A DNA stretch of 64,000 nucleotides, from NCBI RefSeq assembly GCF_000009265.1, contig NC_008380.1, positions 4,981,501 to 5,045,500 on the forward strand, given 5' to 3'. The position numbers were made by a program, and so were the translations under genes. Position 1 is the first letter of the stretch. Each line of letters starts with the position of its first letter. The notes below the pieces were generated by a model. The model searched no databases, was not told the origin of the DNA, and was given only the letters and a program-made list of their open reading frames with translations. Below, in pieces: positions 7,888 to 16,329 of this stretch. The DNA comes from Rhizobium johnstonii 3841. Lineage in GTDB: Bacteria > Pseudomonadota > Alphaproteobacteria > Rhizobiales > Rhizobiaceae.

Positions 7888-8042
7888 CCGATGTTGCCCC
7901 TCACCCTAACCCTCTCCCCGTAAACGGGGCGAGGGGACGTGCCCAGCGAGACGTTAGCGAGGGACGGAGAGGTTGCGGCTATTCCCCTTCGCCCCGCGAG
8001 CGGGGAGAAGGTGCCGGCAGGCGGATGAGGGGCAGGCATCGG
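7888..8042. repeat. RIME-like palindromic intergenic mosaic element
   Basis: The element is bounded by imperfect inverted ends (CCGATG...GCCCCTCA at the left and TGAGGGGC...CATCGG at the right). It contains the typical CCCTCACCCTAACCCTCTCC and CGGGGAGAAGGTGCCGGCA strings plus smaller inner hairpins (CCCCG/CGGGG). This is the look of the Rhizobium-specific intergenic mosaic elements found in many copies in rhizobial genomes. It sits inside the modABC operon between modA and modB and can fold strongly in the mRNA. Confidence 0.8.
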
Positions 8043-8074
8043 GTGATGGCGGATTTCCAGGGAGAGCATCGCAT

Positions 8075-8776
8075 TTGAACATATTGGGCTTGAGCAATGA
8101 GGAATGGACGGCGATCCTGCTCAGCCTGCGCGTCTCGATTGTCGCCATGCTGGCGAGCCTACCCTTCGGCATCCTCGTTGCTCTCCTGCTTGCCCGTGGC
8201 CGCTTCTGGGGCAAGTCGGTGCTGAACGGCGTCGTTCACCTGCCGCTGATCCTGCCTCCGGTCGTCACCGGTTTTCTTCTCCTCATCCTGTTTGGCCGCC
8301 GCGGTCCGATCGGCAGCCTGCTCGACCAGTATTTCGGCATTGTTCTCTCCTTCCGCTGGACGGGCGCGGCCTTGGCCTGCGCCATCATGGCCTTTCCGCT
8401 GATGGTGCGCAGCATCCGCCTGTCGATCGAGGCGGTCGACCGCAAGCTGGAAGAGGCGGCCGGAACGCTCGGCGCCGGCCCTGTCTGGGTTTTCCTGACG
8501 ATCACACTGCCGTTGACCCTGCCCGGCATCATCGCCGGCATGATCCTCTCTTTTGCCAAGGCGATGGGCGAATTCGGCGCGACGATCACCTTCGTCTCCA
8601 ACATTCCGGGCGAAACCCAGACGCTGTCGGCGGCGATCTACACCTTCACCCAGGTGCCGGGCGGCGATGCCGGCGCGCTCCGCCTGACGCTCGTCGCCGT
8701 CGTCATTTCGATGGCCGCCCTGCTCGCCTCCGAATTCCTCGCCCGTCTCGCCGGCCGGAGGATCGACCCGGAATGA
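8075..8776 (+). CDS. modB: Molybdate ABC transporter permease
   Basis: ModB forms the inner-membrane channel of the molybdate importer. The 233-residue protein has about five membrane segments and the cytoplasmic EAA loop with the pattern EEAAGTLGAGPVWVFLTITL, which contacts ModC. The start is the TTG at 8075: it gives MNILGLSNEEWTAILLSLRV, the usual ModB N-terminus, and GGGAGAG lies about 9 bases upstream. An open frame extends further upstream but runs through the mosaic repeat. The stop overlaps the modC start (ATGA). Confidence 0.93.
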   Translation: MNILGLSNEEWTAILLSLRVSIVAMLASLPFGILVALLLARGRFWGKSVLNGVVHLPLILPPVVTGFLLLILFGRRGPIGSLLDQYFGIVLSFRWTGAALACAIMAFPLMVRSIRLSIEAVDRKLEEAAGTLGAGPVWVFLTITLPLTLPGIIAGMILSFAKAMGEFGATITFVSNIPGETQTLSAAIYTFTQVPGGDAGALRLTLVAVVISMAALLASEFLARLAGRRIDPE

Positions 8777-9840
8777 CGCTGATCGTCGAGGCAAAACAGA
8801 GGCTCGACGCCTTTTCGCTCGATGCCGCATTCACCTCCGAGCGCGGCGTCACCGCGCTGTTCGGCCGCTCCGGCTCCGGCAAGACCTCGATGATCCGCAT
8901 TATCGCCGGCCTTGCCCGCCCGGACGAAGGCCGTGTCGTCCTCGACGGCGAGCCCCTGACCGAAACCACAACCGGCATCTTCGTCCCGAAACATCGCCGC
9001 CGCTTCGGTTATGTCTTCCAGGAGGCCCGGCTTTTCCCGCATCTCAGCATTCGCGCCAATCTCACCTATGGCCGCTGGTTCGCGGCGAGAACGGCACACG
9101 GTGAGAGCTTCGACCACATCGTCGACCTGCTCGGTATCGAGACGCTGCTGGAGCGCAGCCCCGCGAAGCTGTCCGGCGGCGAGAAGCAGCGCGTCGCCAT
9201 CGGCCGCGCACTTCTCTCCTCGCCCCGCCTGCTGTTGATGGACGAGCCGCTCGCTGCCCTCGATGATGCCCGCAAGGCCGAGATTCTGCCTTATCTCGAG
9301 CGATTACGCGACGAAACCGACATACCGATCGTCTATGTCAGCCACTCGATCGCCGAGGTGGCGCGGCTGGCAAACCAGGTCGTCGTCATGCGCGACGGCA
9401 AGGTGGAAGCGACCGGCCCCGCCATCGACATATTGAGCCGCCCCTCCACCGCCTCCGACCGGCGCGAGGCAGGCGCACTGCTGGAAGGCACGGTGGAAAG
9501 CTTCGATGCGCGGCACCATCTATCGACGGTCGCGCTGAAATCCTGTCAGGTCCATATTCCGGGTGCGGCCCTTGCGCCCGGCAAATCGGTCCGCATCCGC
9601 ATCCCCTCCCGCGATGTCATGCTGGCGACCACAAGGCCCGAGGGGCTCAGCGCGCTGAATATCCTGGAAGCAAGGATAGACGGGATGTCATCGACCGAGG
9701 ACGGAACGGTGGAAATCCGGCTCGATTGCGGCGGCGATATCATTCTTTCCCGGATCACCACACTGTCCTGCGAGCGTCTGGATCTTCGACAGGGAAGGGC
9801 GATCTTCGCCATCATCAAGACAGTTGCCCTGGAGGCTTGA
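8773..9840 (+). CDS. modC: Molybdate ABC transporter ATP-binding protein
   Basis: ModC hydrolyses ATP to power molybdate import. The 355-residue protein has Walker A GRSGSGKTS at 31-39, the Q-loop in YVFQEARLFPH, signature LSGGEKQR at 133-140 and Walker B LLLMDEP at 153-159. A C-terminal Mop/TOBE domain follows from about residue 290, which binds molybdate and mediates feedback in this family. It starts on the modB stop (ATGA). Its TGA stop abuts the convergent modE stop, together making TGATCA with no base between them. Confidence 0.96.
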   Translation: MTLIVEAKQRLDAFSLDAAFTSERGVTALFGRSGSGKTSMIRIIAGLARPDEGRVVLDGEPLTETTTGIFVPKHRRRFGYVFQEARLFPHLSIRANLTYGRWFAARTAHGESFDHIVDLLGIETLLERSPAKLSGGEKQRVAIGRALLSSPRLLLMDEPLAALDDARKAEILPYLERLRDETDIPIVYVSHSIAEVARLANQVVVMRDGKVEATGPAIDILSRPSTASDRREAGALLEGTVESFDARHHLSTVALKSCQVHIPGAALAPGKSVRIRIPSRDVMLATTRPEGLSALNILEARIDGMSSTEDGTVEIRLDCGGDIILSRITTLSCERLDLRQGRAIFAIIKTVALEA

Positions 9841-10218
9841 TCAGCCGTGCTCGCCCTGCTGCAGGTTGCGCTTGGCCTCGAGCCAGGCGAGGTCCTCAGC
9901 AAGGCTGGTCCGCACCGTCTTTTCCATCCGGCGGAAACGCTCGAGCAATTCCTCGCCGAACGGCGTCAGCGCCGCGCCGCCGCCCTTCTGCCCGCCGCGC
10001 TGCGATTCCACCACCTGTTCGTTAAACATCCGGTTCATCTCGCTGACCAGCAGCCACGCCCGCCGATAGGACATGTCCATCGCCCGCCCGGCCGCCGAGA
10101 TCGATCCGGTCTGGCGGATATGCTCCAGCAGTTCCATCTTGCCATGGCCAAGACGATCCTCGTCCGGGAAGCTGATTCGCAGGACGGGCACGAGTGTTTT
10201 TGCGGCTGAGTCGGTCAT
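9841..10218 (-). CDS. modE: ModE-like molybdate-responsive transcription regulator (HTH domain only)
   Basis: This 125-residue protein matches the N-terminal winged-helix domain of ModE (GHGKMELLEHIRQTGSISAA, then MSYRRAWLLVSEMN and GQKGGGAALTPFGEELLERF). The molybdate-binding Mop domains of full-length E. coli ModE are absent, as in many alpha-proteobacterial short ModE proteins. It probably represses modABC through the two Mo-boxes before modA. The ATG at 10218 is preferred; a GTG at 10248 in frame is possible, and neither has a clear ribosome binding site. It faces modC end to end with zero spacing. Confidence 0.88.
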   Translation of the reverse strand: MTDSAAKTLVPVLRISFPDEDRLGHGKMELLEHIRQTGSISAAGRAMDMSYRRAWLLVSEMNRMFNEQVVESQRGGQKGGGAALTPFGEELLERFRRMEKTVRTSLAEDLAWLEAKRNLQQGEHG

Positions 10219-10407
10219 TGAATCTGGAGATCGTGGAATTTGCCGCACTTTACGCTACGGCATGGAAACTGTACACCGCCCGCACGAGGCCGCCCCGAGC
10301 GGTCAAATACTTCAATTCGAACGGCAGATCGGATTTTCGGCCGTTCTGTACCTTAGCATGTCTTGAAACATTAATGGTTTGATGCCTATCTTAACCATGA
10401 TCCGGTC

Positions 10408-10872
10408 GTGATCGGATCTGTGTTGTGCATAGTTTGTCATTCCAGGAAAGGGAAAGCACTGACAACAGTACACGCCAAGGGAAAAACGCTCGCCGTTATC
10501 CCGAAGAGTGCGGAACGTGGCGCCGATGCCGCCGCCCGTGCCCTAGAAACCGTCCTCGCCAGCCTCGAGGACTCCAAAGCTGAAGATATCGTCACCATCG
10601 ACATTGCCGGAAAATCGGCGCTGGGAGACTACATGATCGTCGTCTCCGGCCGCTCGAACAGGCATGTCATGGCGATCTCGGATCACCTGCTCACCGACCT
10701 TAAGGACGACGGCCTCGGTACGGCCCGCGTCGAAGGTCAGGAAGGCGGCGATTGGGTCCTGATCGACACTGGTGACATTATCGTGCATGTGTTCCGTCCC
10801 GAAATCCGCGAGTTCTACAACATCGAAAAGATGTGGGCGGCTCCGGATATGGACGAAGAAACACGGCACTAA
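10408..10872 (+). CDS. rsfS: Ribosome silencing factor RsfS (Iojap family)
   Basis: RsfS binds ribosomal protein L14 and stops the subunits from joining when nutrients are low. The conserved core runs from ALETVLASLEDSKAEDIVTI to RPEIREFYNIEKMW, with DYMIVVSGRSNRHV in the middle. The start is unclear. GTG at 10408 gives 154 residues, but the first 20 or so residues (CIVCHSRKGKAL) are not typical. TTG at 10423, or even CTG at 10459, which has AGGAAAGGG just upstream, are alternatives. rlmH follows 117 bases later, the usual partner of rsfS; the gap holds a GGCCGGC hairpin at about 10915-10944 without a T tail. Confidence 0.9.
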   Translation: MIGSVLCIVCHSRKGKALTTVHAKGKTLAVIPKSAERGADAAARALETVLASLEDSKAEDIVTIDIAGKSALGDYMIVVSGRSNRHVMAISDHLLTDLKDDGLGTARVEGQEGGDWVLIDTGDIIVHVFRPEIREFYNIEKMWAAPDMDEETRH

Positions 10873-10989
10873 CAGGCAAGCCGGCATTCTGTCCGGCGCC
10901 TGAGACGTGGCATTGGCTGGCCGGCAAACAGACAAGCCGGCCGGTGGCGTAGTGTGCGCCCGATGTGCCGCATGAGCGGGAGCGGATGA

Positions 10990-11472
10990 ATGCGAATAGG
11001 TCTTTTTGCGGTGGGACGGCTGAAGTCCGGCCCGGAAAAGGATCTTGCCGCCCGTTATTTCGACCGTTTTGCCAAGGCCGGCCCTGCCGTCGGTCTCGAA
11101 TTGACCCGCGTTGCCGAAGTTGCCGAAAGCCGGGCCTCCAATGCGGAGACCCGCAAGCGTGAAGAGGCGGCGATGCTTCTGAAATCGCTTGCCGATGGCA
11201 GCATCCTCATTCTTCTCGATGAACGCGGCAAGGCGCTCGACAGCGAAGCCTTCGCAAACCTGCTCGGCTCCTATCGCGACCAAGGCAAACGCGAGCTGAC
11301 CATCGCGATCGGCGGCGCCGACGGCCTCGACCCCTCCCTCTACGACCGTGCCGACGCCACGCTCTGCCTGGGCAAGATGACCTGGCCGCACCAGCTCGTG
11401 CGCACGCTGATCGCCGAACAGCTCTATCGCGCCGTCACCATCCTGTCCGGCCATCCCTATCACCGCGTCTGA
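10990..11472 (+). CDS. rlmH: 23S rRNA (pseudouridine1915-N3)-methyltransferase RlmH
   Basis: RlmH (YbeA, SPOUT class) methylates pseudouridine 1915 in helix 69 of 23S rRNA on assembled 70S ribosomes. The 160-residue length is standard. The knotted SAM-binding region is visible as LLDERGKALDSEAFA, IAIGGADGLDP and the C-terminal KMTWPHQLVRTLIAEQLYRA followed by HPYHR, which is almost invariant in the family. It lies after rsfS, a widely conserved pair involved in ribosome maturation. Confidence 0.97.
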   Translation: MRIGLFAVGRLKSGPEKDLAARYFDRFAKAGPAVGLELTRVAEVAESRASNAETRKREEAAMLLKSLADGSILILLDERGKALDSEAFANLLGSYRDQGKRELTIAIGGADGLDPSLYDRADATLCLGKMTWPHQLVRTLIAEQLYRAVTILSGHPYHRV

Positions 11473-11614
11473 TGCCGCGTCGGCCCGATGCGTCGGTAAT
11501 CGCAATGTCACGCAGCCGTGTTTTGCTAGGCAGCCCGTTCTCCTGCAAACCTTATGGCAAAGCGCACCAAATCAGCTTAGTCTCCGCGCGATTTGAGAAA
11601 GTGCCCCAACACGC

Positions 11615-13045
11615 ATGACGAGAGCATCCACCAGGCGACACCGCATGATCCTGCCGGCTATCGCGGCCGGCGTCGGTGTGGCGGTGATTGTCATGTCGGC
11701 AAATCCGTTCATCGTCCGGGCGCAGGATGCCGCGCCCGAGGCGGCACAATCCGCACCGCCGCCGGCAGCCGAGCCGGCGCCGCCCGATCCTGCGGCCGAA
11801 CTTGCCGCCAAGCGTGACCAGACCCGTGCCGAACTCGAAACCCTGTCGAAGACGATCAACCTCTCCACCGACAAGGTGAGCGCGCTTCAGCAGAGCATCG
11901 CCGATCTCGAAAAGAGCACGGAAAGCATCCGCCAGGCACTGATCGATTCCGCTGCCCGCCGCAAGGCGCTCGAAAAGCAGATCCTCGAAAGCGAGAAGAA
12001 ACTTGCCGATCTCGGCGTCAAGGAGGATGGCATCCGCCGTTCTCTGCACGAGCGCCGCGGCCTGCTGGCCGAGGTGCTGGCAGCGCTCCAGCGCATGGGC
12101 CGTAACCCGCCGCCCGCTTTGCTCGTTACCCCCGACGATGCGCTCGCCTCCGTGCGCAGCGCCATTCTGCTCGGCGCCGTCGTGCCCGGCATCCGCAAGG
12201 AGACCGACAAGCTTGCCGCAGACCTCGCAAGCCTCGCCGCATTGCAGACCGCAAGTGCTGCCGAGAAGACCTCGCTGACCGGGACGATGACTGATGGCAT
12301 CGAGGAAGAACGGCGCATGGACCTGCTGCTTGCCGAAAACGACAAGCTCAGCCGCAGCAACGCCGCCGAACTCGGGGCCGAAAGGAAACGTTCCGAGGAG
12401 CTGGCAGGCAAGGCGACCAGCCTCGAAGGCCTGGTCGACTCGATGGAATCCGAGATCGCTTCGGTGCGGGATGCCGCCGCTGCCGCCCGTCAGGCCGAGG
12501 AGAACCGCAAGCTGCTGACGGACGAGCAGCGCGCCCAGGCCAAGGCGCTTGCCGACAGCGGCGTGCCCGATAAAAACCGCATTGCGCCCGCATATCCCTT
12601 CGGAGAATTGAAGGCGAAATTGGAGGTGCCCGTTACGGGCGATATCCTGCGCCAGTTCGGCGATGCCGACGGCACCGGGCACGAGGCCATGGGAATGACG
12701 GTCGCCACCAATCCAGAGACAGTGGTGACGGCGCCTGCGGATGGTCTGGTGGTTTTCGCCGGCGCATTCCGCAGTTACGGCCAGATGATCATCCTCGACG
12801 CGGGCGATGGATACCACCTGGTTCTCTCGGGAATGGATACGATCAATACCCGTCAGGGAAAATTCGTTTTCTCCGGCGAGCCGCTTGCCGTGATGGGCGC
12901 GAAAAGAGTGGCAAGCGCAACTGCATTGGCGCTGGAAACGAACCGGCCAACGCTTTACATTGAATTTCGAAAGGACGGTAAACCGGTCGATTCCCGGCCG
13001 TGGTGGACCGCCAAAGACACTGGAAAGGCACGCAATGATTCGTAG
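11615..13045 (+). CDS. EnvC-like murein hydrolase activator (degenerate M23/LytM domain)
   Basis: This 476-residue exported protein has an N-terminal signal/anchor (about residues 10-36), a proline/alanine-rich linker, a long coiled coil (about 60-165 and 205-300) and a C-terminal M23/LytM domain (about 335-470). The zinc positions of active M23 peptidases are not intact: where HxxxD is expected the sequence reads GHEAMGMTV, and the HxH motif is replaced by YHLVLSGM. This is how EnvC-type activators look; they bind and switch on amidases at the septum rather than cut murein themselves. An ATG at 11645 is an alternative start. The end overlaps ctpA by 11 bases, a common rhizobial pairing. Confidence 0.88.
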   Translation: MTRASTRRHRMILPAIAAGVGVAVIVMSANPFIVRAQDAAPEAAQSAPPPAAEPAPPDPAAELAAKRDQTRAELETLSKTINLSTDKVSALQQSIADLEKSTESIRQALIDSAARRKALEKQILESEKKLADLGVKEDGIRRSLHERRGLLAEVLAALQRMGRNPPPALLVTPDDALASVRSAILLGAVVPGIRKETDKLAADLASLAALQTASAAEKTSLTGTMTDGIEEERRMDLLLAENDKLSRSNAAELGAERKRSEELAGKATSLEGLVDSMESEIASVRDAAAAARQAEENRKLLTDEQRAQAKALADSGVPDKNRIAPAYPFGELKAKLEVPVTGDILRQFGDADGTGHEAMGMTVATNPETVVTAPADGLVVFAGAFRSYGQMIILDAGDGYHLVLSGMDTINTRQGKFVFSGEPLAVMGAKRVASATALALETNRPTLYIEFRKDGKPVDSRPWWTAKDTGKARNDS

Positions 13046-14357
13046 GGCTTCTCTTGTTCTGGTCGGCGCATTGATGGGTGCGACCGCAATGAGCGTCATT
13101 TACTCGGCGGGTGTGCCGGCAGAAGCGGCCGGGTCCTCGACCTACAAGGAACTTTCGGTTTTCGGAGATGTCTTCGAGCGTGTGCGTGCGCAATATGTGA
13201 CGCCGCCTGCGGAAGACAAGCTGATCGAGAACGCCATCAACGGCATGCTGTCCTCGCTCGATCCGCATTCGAGCTACATGAATGCGAAGGACGCCGAGGA
13301 CATGCGCACCCAGACCAAGGGTGAGTTCGGCGGCCTCGGCATCGAAGTCACGATGGAAGACGAACTCGTCAAGGTCATCACCCCGATCGACGATACGCCC
13401 GCCGCCAAGGCCGGTGTTCTCGCCGGCGACTACATCTCCGAGATCGACGGCCAGTCAGTGCGCGGCCTGAAGCTGGAAGACGCCGTCGAGAAGATGCGCG
13501 GCGCCGTCAACACGCCGATCAAACTGACGCTGATCCGCAAGGGTGCCGACAAGCCGATCGAGCTGACGATCGTCCGTGACGTCGTCGCCGTCCAGGCAGT
13601 CAAGTCGCGTGTCGAGGACGATGTCGGTTATCTCCGCATCATCTCCTTCACCGAGAAGACCTATCCCGACATGGAAAAGGCGATCAAGAAGATCAAGGAC
13701 ACCGTTCCGGCCGACAAGCTGAAGGGTTATGTTCTCGACCTGCGCCTCAATCCGGGCGGTCTGCTCGACCAGGCGATCAACGTCTCCGATGCCCTGCTGC
13801 AGCGTGGCGAAGTCGTTTCGACCCGCGGCCGCAATCCGGATGAAACCCGCCGCTTCAATGCAGGCCCGGGCGACCTGACGGATGGCAAGCCGGTGATCGT
13901 GCTGATCAACGGCGGTTCGGCTTCCGCATCGGAAATCGTCGCTGGCGCTCTTCAGGATCTGCGCCGTGCCACGGTTCTCGGCACGCGCTCCTTCGGCAAG
14001 GGCTCCGTCCAGACGATCATCCCGCTCGGTGAAAACGGCGCGCTGCGCCTGACCACTGCGCTCTACTACACGCCGTCGGGCCGCTCGATCCAGGGCACCG
14101 GCATCACCCCCGACATCAAAGTCGAGGAACCGCTGCCGGAGGAACTGCAGGGCAAGATGGTGACCGAAGGCGAATCCAGCCTGCGCGGCCACATCAAGGG
14201 CCAGAGCGAGACGGACGAAGGTTCGGGCTCCGTTGCCTACGTCCCGCCGGATCCGAAGGACGACGTTCAACTGAACTACGCGCTCGACCTCCTGCGCGGC
14301 AAGAAGACCGATCCGGCCTTCCCGCCGAACCCGGACAAGGCCGTCGTCGCCAAGTAA
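13035..14357 (+). CDS. ctpA: Carboxyl-terminal processing protease CtpA (S41 family)
   Basis: This 440-residue periplasmic serine protease cleaves proteins near their C-termini. It has a signal peptide (about 1-32), the cap segment with DPHSSYM, a PDZ domain (about 97-180, GEFGGLGIEVTMEDELVKV) and the S41 catalytic core. The Ser-Lys dyad lies in NGGSASASE (292-300) and SFGKGSVQT (K322). The end carries an acidic stretch typical of rhizobial CtpA. The ATG at 13035 sits inside the end of the EnvC-like gene, so translation is probably coupled and the two may act together on the cell wall. Confidence 0.95.
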   Translation: MIRRASLVLVGALMGATAMSVIYSAGVPAEAAGSSTYKELSVFGDVFERVRAQYVTPPAEDKLIENAINGMLSSLDPHSSYMNAKDAEDMRTQTKGEFGGLGIEVTMEDELVKVITPIDDTPAAKAGVLAGDYISEIDGQSVRGLKLEDAVEKMRGAVNTPIKLTLIRKGADKPIELTIVRDVVAVQAVKSRVEDDVGYLRIISFTEKTYPDMEKAIKKIKDTVPADKLKGYVLDLRLNPGGLLDQAINVSDALLQRGEVVSTRGRNPDETRRFNAGPGDLTDGKPVIVLINGGSASASEIVAGALQDLRRATVLGTRSFGKGSVQTIIPLGENGALRLTTALYYTPSGRSIQGTGITPDIKVEEPLPEELQGKMVTEGESSLRGHIKGQSETDEGSGSVAYVPPDPKDDVQLNYALDLLRGKKTDPAFPPNPDKAVVAK

Positions 14358-14365
14358 TCGCAACT

Positions 14366-14400
14366 CAAGGCCGGGCACTCGCCCGGCCTTGACCCTTTCT
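14366..14400 (+). terminator. Intrinsic terminator after ctpA
   Basis: An 11-bp perfect GC-rich stem (14366-14376 with 14381-14391) with an ACTC loop is followed by ACCCTTTCT. The tail is only moderately T-rich. It would end or attenuate the EnvC-ctpA transcript just before the deacetylase gene. Confidence 0.65.
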
Positions 14401-14431
14401 GCTGTTTCCCGATTTTGGAGCGGGCGAAAAA

Positions 14432-15622
14432 TTGGGAACGGACCTGCATGCGCCTTTGGGCCGCAACCGCAAAACCGGCAGCCGGCGCCCAGGTATCCTG
14501 CGCCTCGGCCGTATCGCCGCCAGTCTTTGTCTTTTTGCGATAGGCGGCTTTTCCCTCTATACGGCATTTCGCGGCGATGAGCTCGAACGCACCAAACCGC
14601 CGACGGGCGAACAAGCCGCAACACCCCCTGCCAATACTCCTCAGCCGCCGACGGCCGGCCAAGCGGCAGACGGTATGCCCCGCGCCGACCCGCGCTCGGG
14701 CGCCAATGTCGAGCAGATGGTCACCGGCGACGGCTCGGTCGTCACCAAATACAGCCCTCGCACGCGTGACGGCGGCGGGCCGGTGCTGGTCGACGCCATG
14801 CAGATCGGCCAGGATCCGCGCATGGCAGCCCAGCCCAATGAAGCACTGCTCGAAGAGACGCCTTTTGGCAGGCTGCCGATCGTCGGCCCCGATGGCCGGC
14901 GGCCGATGGATCAATATGCGCGTCCCTCGTCCGGCGCGCGCGGCGTCCGCATCGCCATCGTCGTCAGCGGCCTCGGGCTCAGCCAGACCGGAACGCAGCG
15001 CGCCATCGCGGAATTGCCGGAAGAGATCACTTTCGCTTTTGCCGCAAGCGGCAACAGCCTGCAGCGCTGGATGCAGGAAGCCCGCCGCGGCGGTCACGAG
15101 ATCCTTCTCCAGGTGCCGCTCGAGCCCTTTGATTATCCGGCGAACGATCCGGGCCCCGAAACGCTGCTGACCACGAAGTCGGCTGCCCGCAACATCGAAA
15201 ACCTGCACAAGGCGATGGGCGAGATCACCAACTATACCGGCGTCATGAATTATCTCGGCGGCCGTTTCCTGTCTGATCCCGCCGCCATGGAACCTGTCAT
15301 GCGCGACATCGGCAAGCGCGGGTTGCTGTTTCTTGACGATGGTACATCGGCGCAGTCGAAGACGGCGGCGATCGCCAAGGGAACCGAACTGCCCTATGCC
15401 TTCGCCGACCTGCAGCTCGACGGCCAGCTCGATATCAACGCCGTCCTGAAGAAGCTCGACGAGCTCGAGCGCATCGCCCGCAAGAACGGCCAGGCGATCG
15501 GCGTCGCCTCGGCTTTCGATGAGAGCGTTGACGCCATCGCCAAATGGAGCGAGGAGGCCGCGATGCGCGGCATCGAGATCGTCGGCGTTGCCGCCCTTTC
15601 AAACGACCCCAGGAATCCTTGA
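14432..15622 (+). CDS. Divergent polysaccharide deacetylase family protein (YibQ-like)
   Basis: This 396-residue protein has a single N-terminal membrane segment (about residues 27-46, IAASLCLFAIGGFSLY), a proline-rich linker and a C-terminal divergent polysaccharide deacetylase domain (DUF610/YibQ). The domain starts at about 168 with RIAIVVSGLGLSQTG and continues through ILLQVPLEPFDYP, TNYTGVMNYLGGRF and LLFLDDGTSA. It probably acts on periplasmic or surface glycans, but no substrate is proven for the family. The TTG start has GGAGCGG about 10 bases upstream. It follows the EnvC-like factor and CtpA, a conserved neighbourhood linked to cell-wall work. Confidence 0.85.
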   Translation: MGTDLHAPLGRNRKTGSRRPGILRLGRIAASLCLFAIGGFSLYTAFRGDELERTKPPTGEQAATPPANTPQPPTAGQAADGMPRADPRSGANVEQMVTGDGSVVTKYSPRTRDGGGPVLVDAMQIGQDPRMAAQPNEALLEETPFGRLPIVGPDGRRPMDQYARPSSGARGVRIAIVVSGLGLSQTGTQRAIAELPEEITFAFAASGNSLQRWMQEARRGGHEILLQVPLEPFDYPANDPGPETLLTTKSAARNIENLHKAMGEITNYTGVMNYLGGRFLSDPAAMEPVMRDIGKRGLLFLDDGTSAQSKTAAIAKGTELPYAFADLQLDGQLDINAVLKKLDELERIARKNGQAIGVASAFDESVDAIAKWSEEAAMRGIEIVGVAALSNDPRNP

Positions 15623-15660
15623 GATGGATCCCTGAGAAGAATCCCAGAACGGAGAAGAAG

Positions 15661-16194
15661 ATGAGCCAGGCGACCGTGAAAGCCGAGGATCTGCCCTACC
15701 GCCCCTGCGTCGGCGTGATGATCCTGAACCGCGATGGCCTCGTCTGGGCGGGAAGACGCATCTCCGACGGCAATTCCGAATATGACGGCTCCCCACAGCT
15801 CTGGCAGATGCCGCAGGGGGGCATCGACAAGGGCGAGGATCCATTGGACGCCGCCTATCGCGAGCTCTACGAGGAGACCGGCATCAAGACGGTGACCCTG
15901 CTTGCCGAAGCGAGAGACTGGATCAACTATGATTTGCCGCCGGCACTGATCGGCATCGGGCTCAGGGGGAAATTCCGCGGCCAGACGCAGCGCTGGTTCG
16001 CCTTCCGCTTCGACGGCGACGACAACGAGATCGCAATCAACCCGCCGCCTGGCGGCCATGAACCGGAATTCGATGCTTGGGAATGGAAGCCGATGCGGCA
16101 ACTGCCGGGGCTGATCGTGCCCTTCAAGCGCGCCGTCTACGACCAGGTGGTGGCCGAGTTCCAGCACTTGGAAACACTTCAATCGGAAGATTGA
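15661..16194 (+). CDS. rppH: RNA pyrophosphohydrolase RppH (Nudix family)
   Basis: RppH removes pyrophosphate from the 5' end of mRNAs and so starts their decay. The 177-residue protein shows the start pattern LPYRPCVGVMILNRDGLVWA and the full Nudix box at residues 53-75, with G-x5-E-x7-R-E-x2-E-E-x-G intact and YRELYEETGI at its end. QRWFAFRF and HEPEFDAWEW are typical of the RppH/IalA group. The ATG at 15661 is preceded by GGAGAAG. The gene is the last of the plus-strand run that begins at rsfS. Confidence 0.95.
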   Translation: MSQATVKAEDLPYRPCVGVMILNRDGLVWAGRRISDGNSEYDGSPQLWQMPQGGIDKGEDPLDAAYRELYEETGIKTVTLLAEARDWINYDLPPALIGIGLRGKFRGQTQRWFAFRFDGDDNEIAINPPPGGHEPEFDAWEWKPMRQLPGLIVPFKRAVYDQVVAEFQHLETLQSED

Positions 16195-16293
16195 TCACGG
16201 CAGGATGACCACCTCCGTTTGCGCTCGGTAACGATGCCTCCGAAGGAGGCCGACCGCACCGATTTGCGTTCAACCGTGTCAGATCGGGGAATT

Positions 16294-16314
16294 CCGGCCG
16301 CCATGGGCGGCCGG
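16294..16314. terminator. GC-rich hairpin between convergent rppH and bfr
   Basis: CCGGCCGCC (16294-16302) and GGCGGCCGG (16306-16314) form a 9-bp stem with a three-base ATG loop. It lies between two convergent genes, where a shared terminator is expected. There is no T-run on either side, so its role as a terminator is uncertain. Confidence 0.4.
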
Positions 16315-16329
16315 CATCTCGTTCGAATA

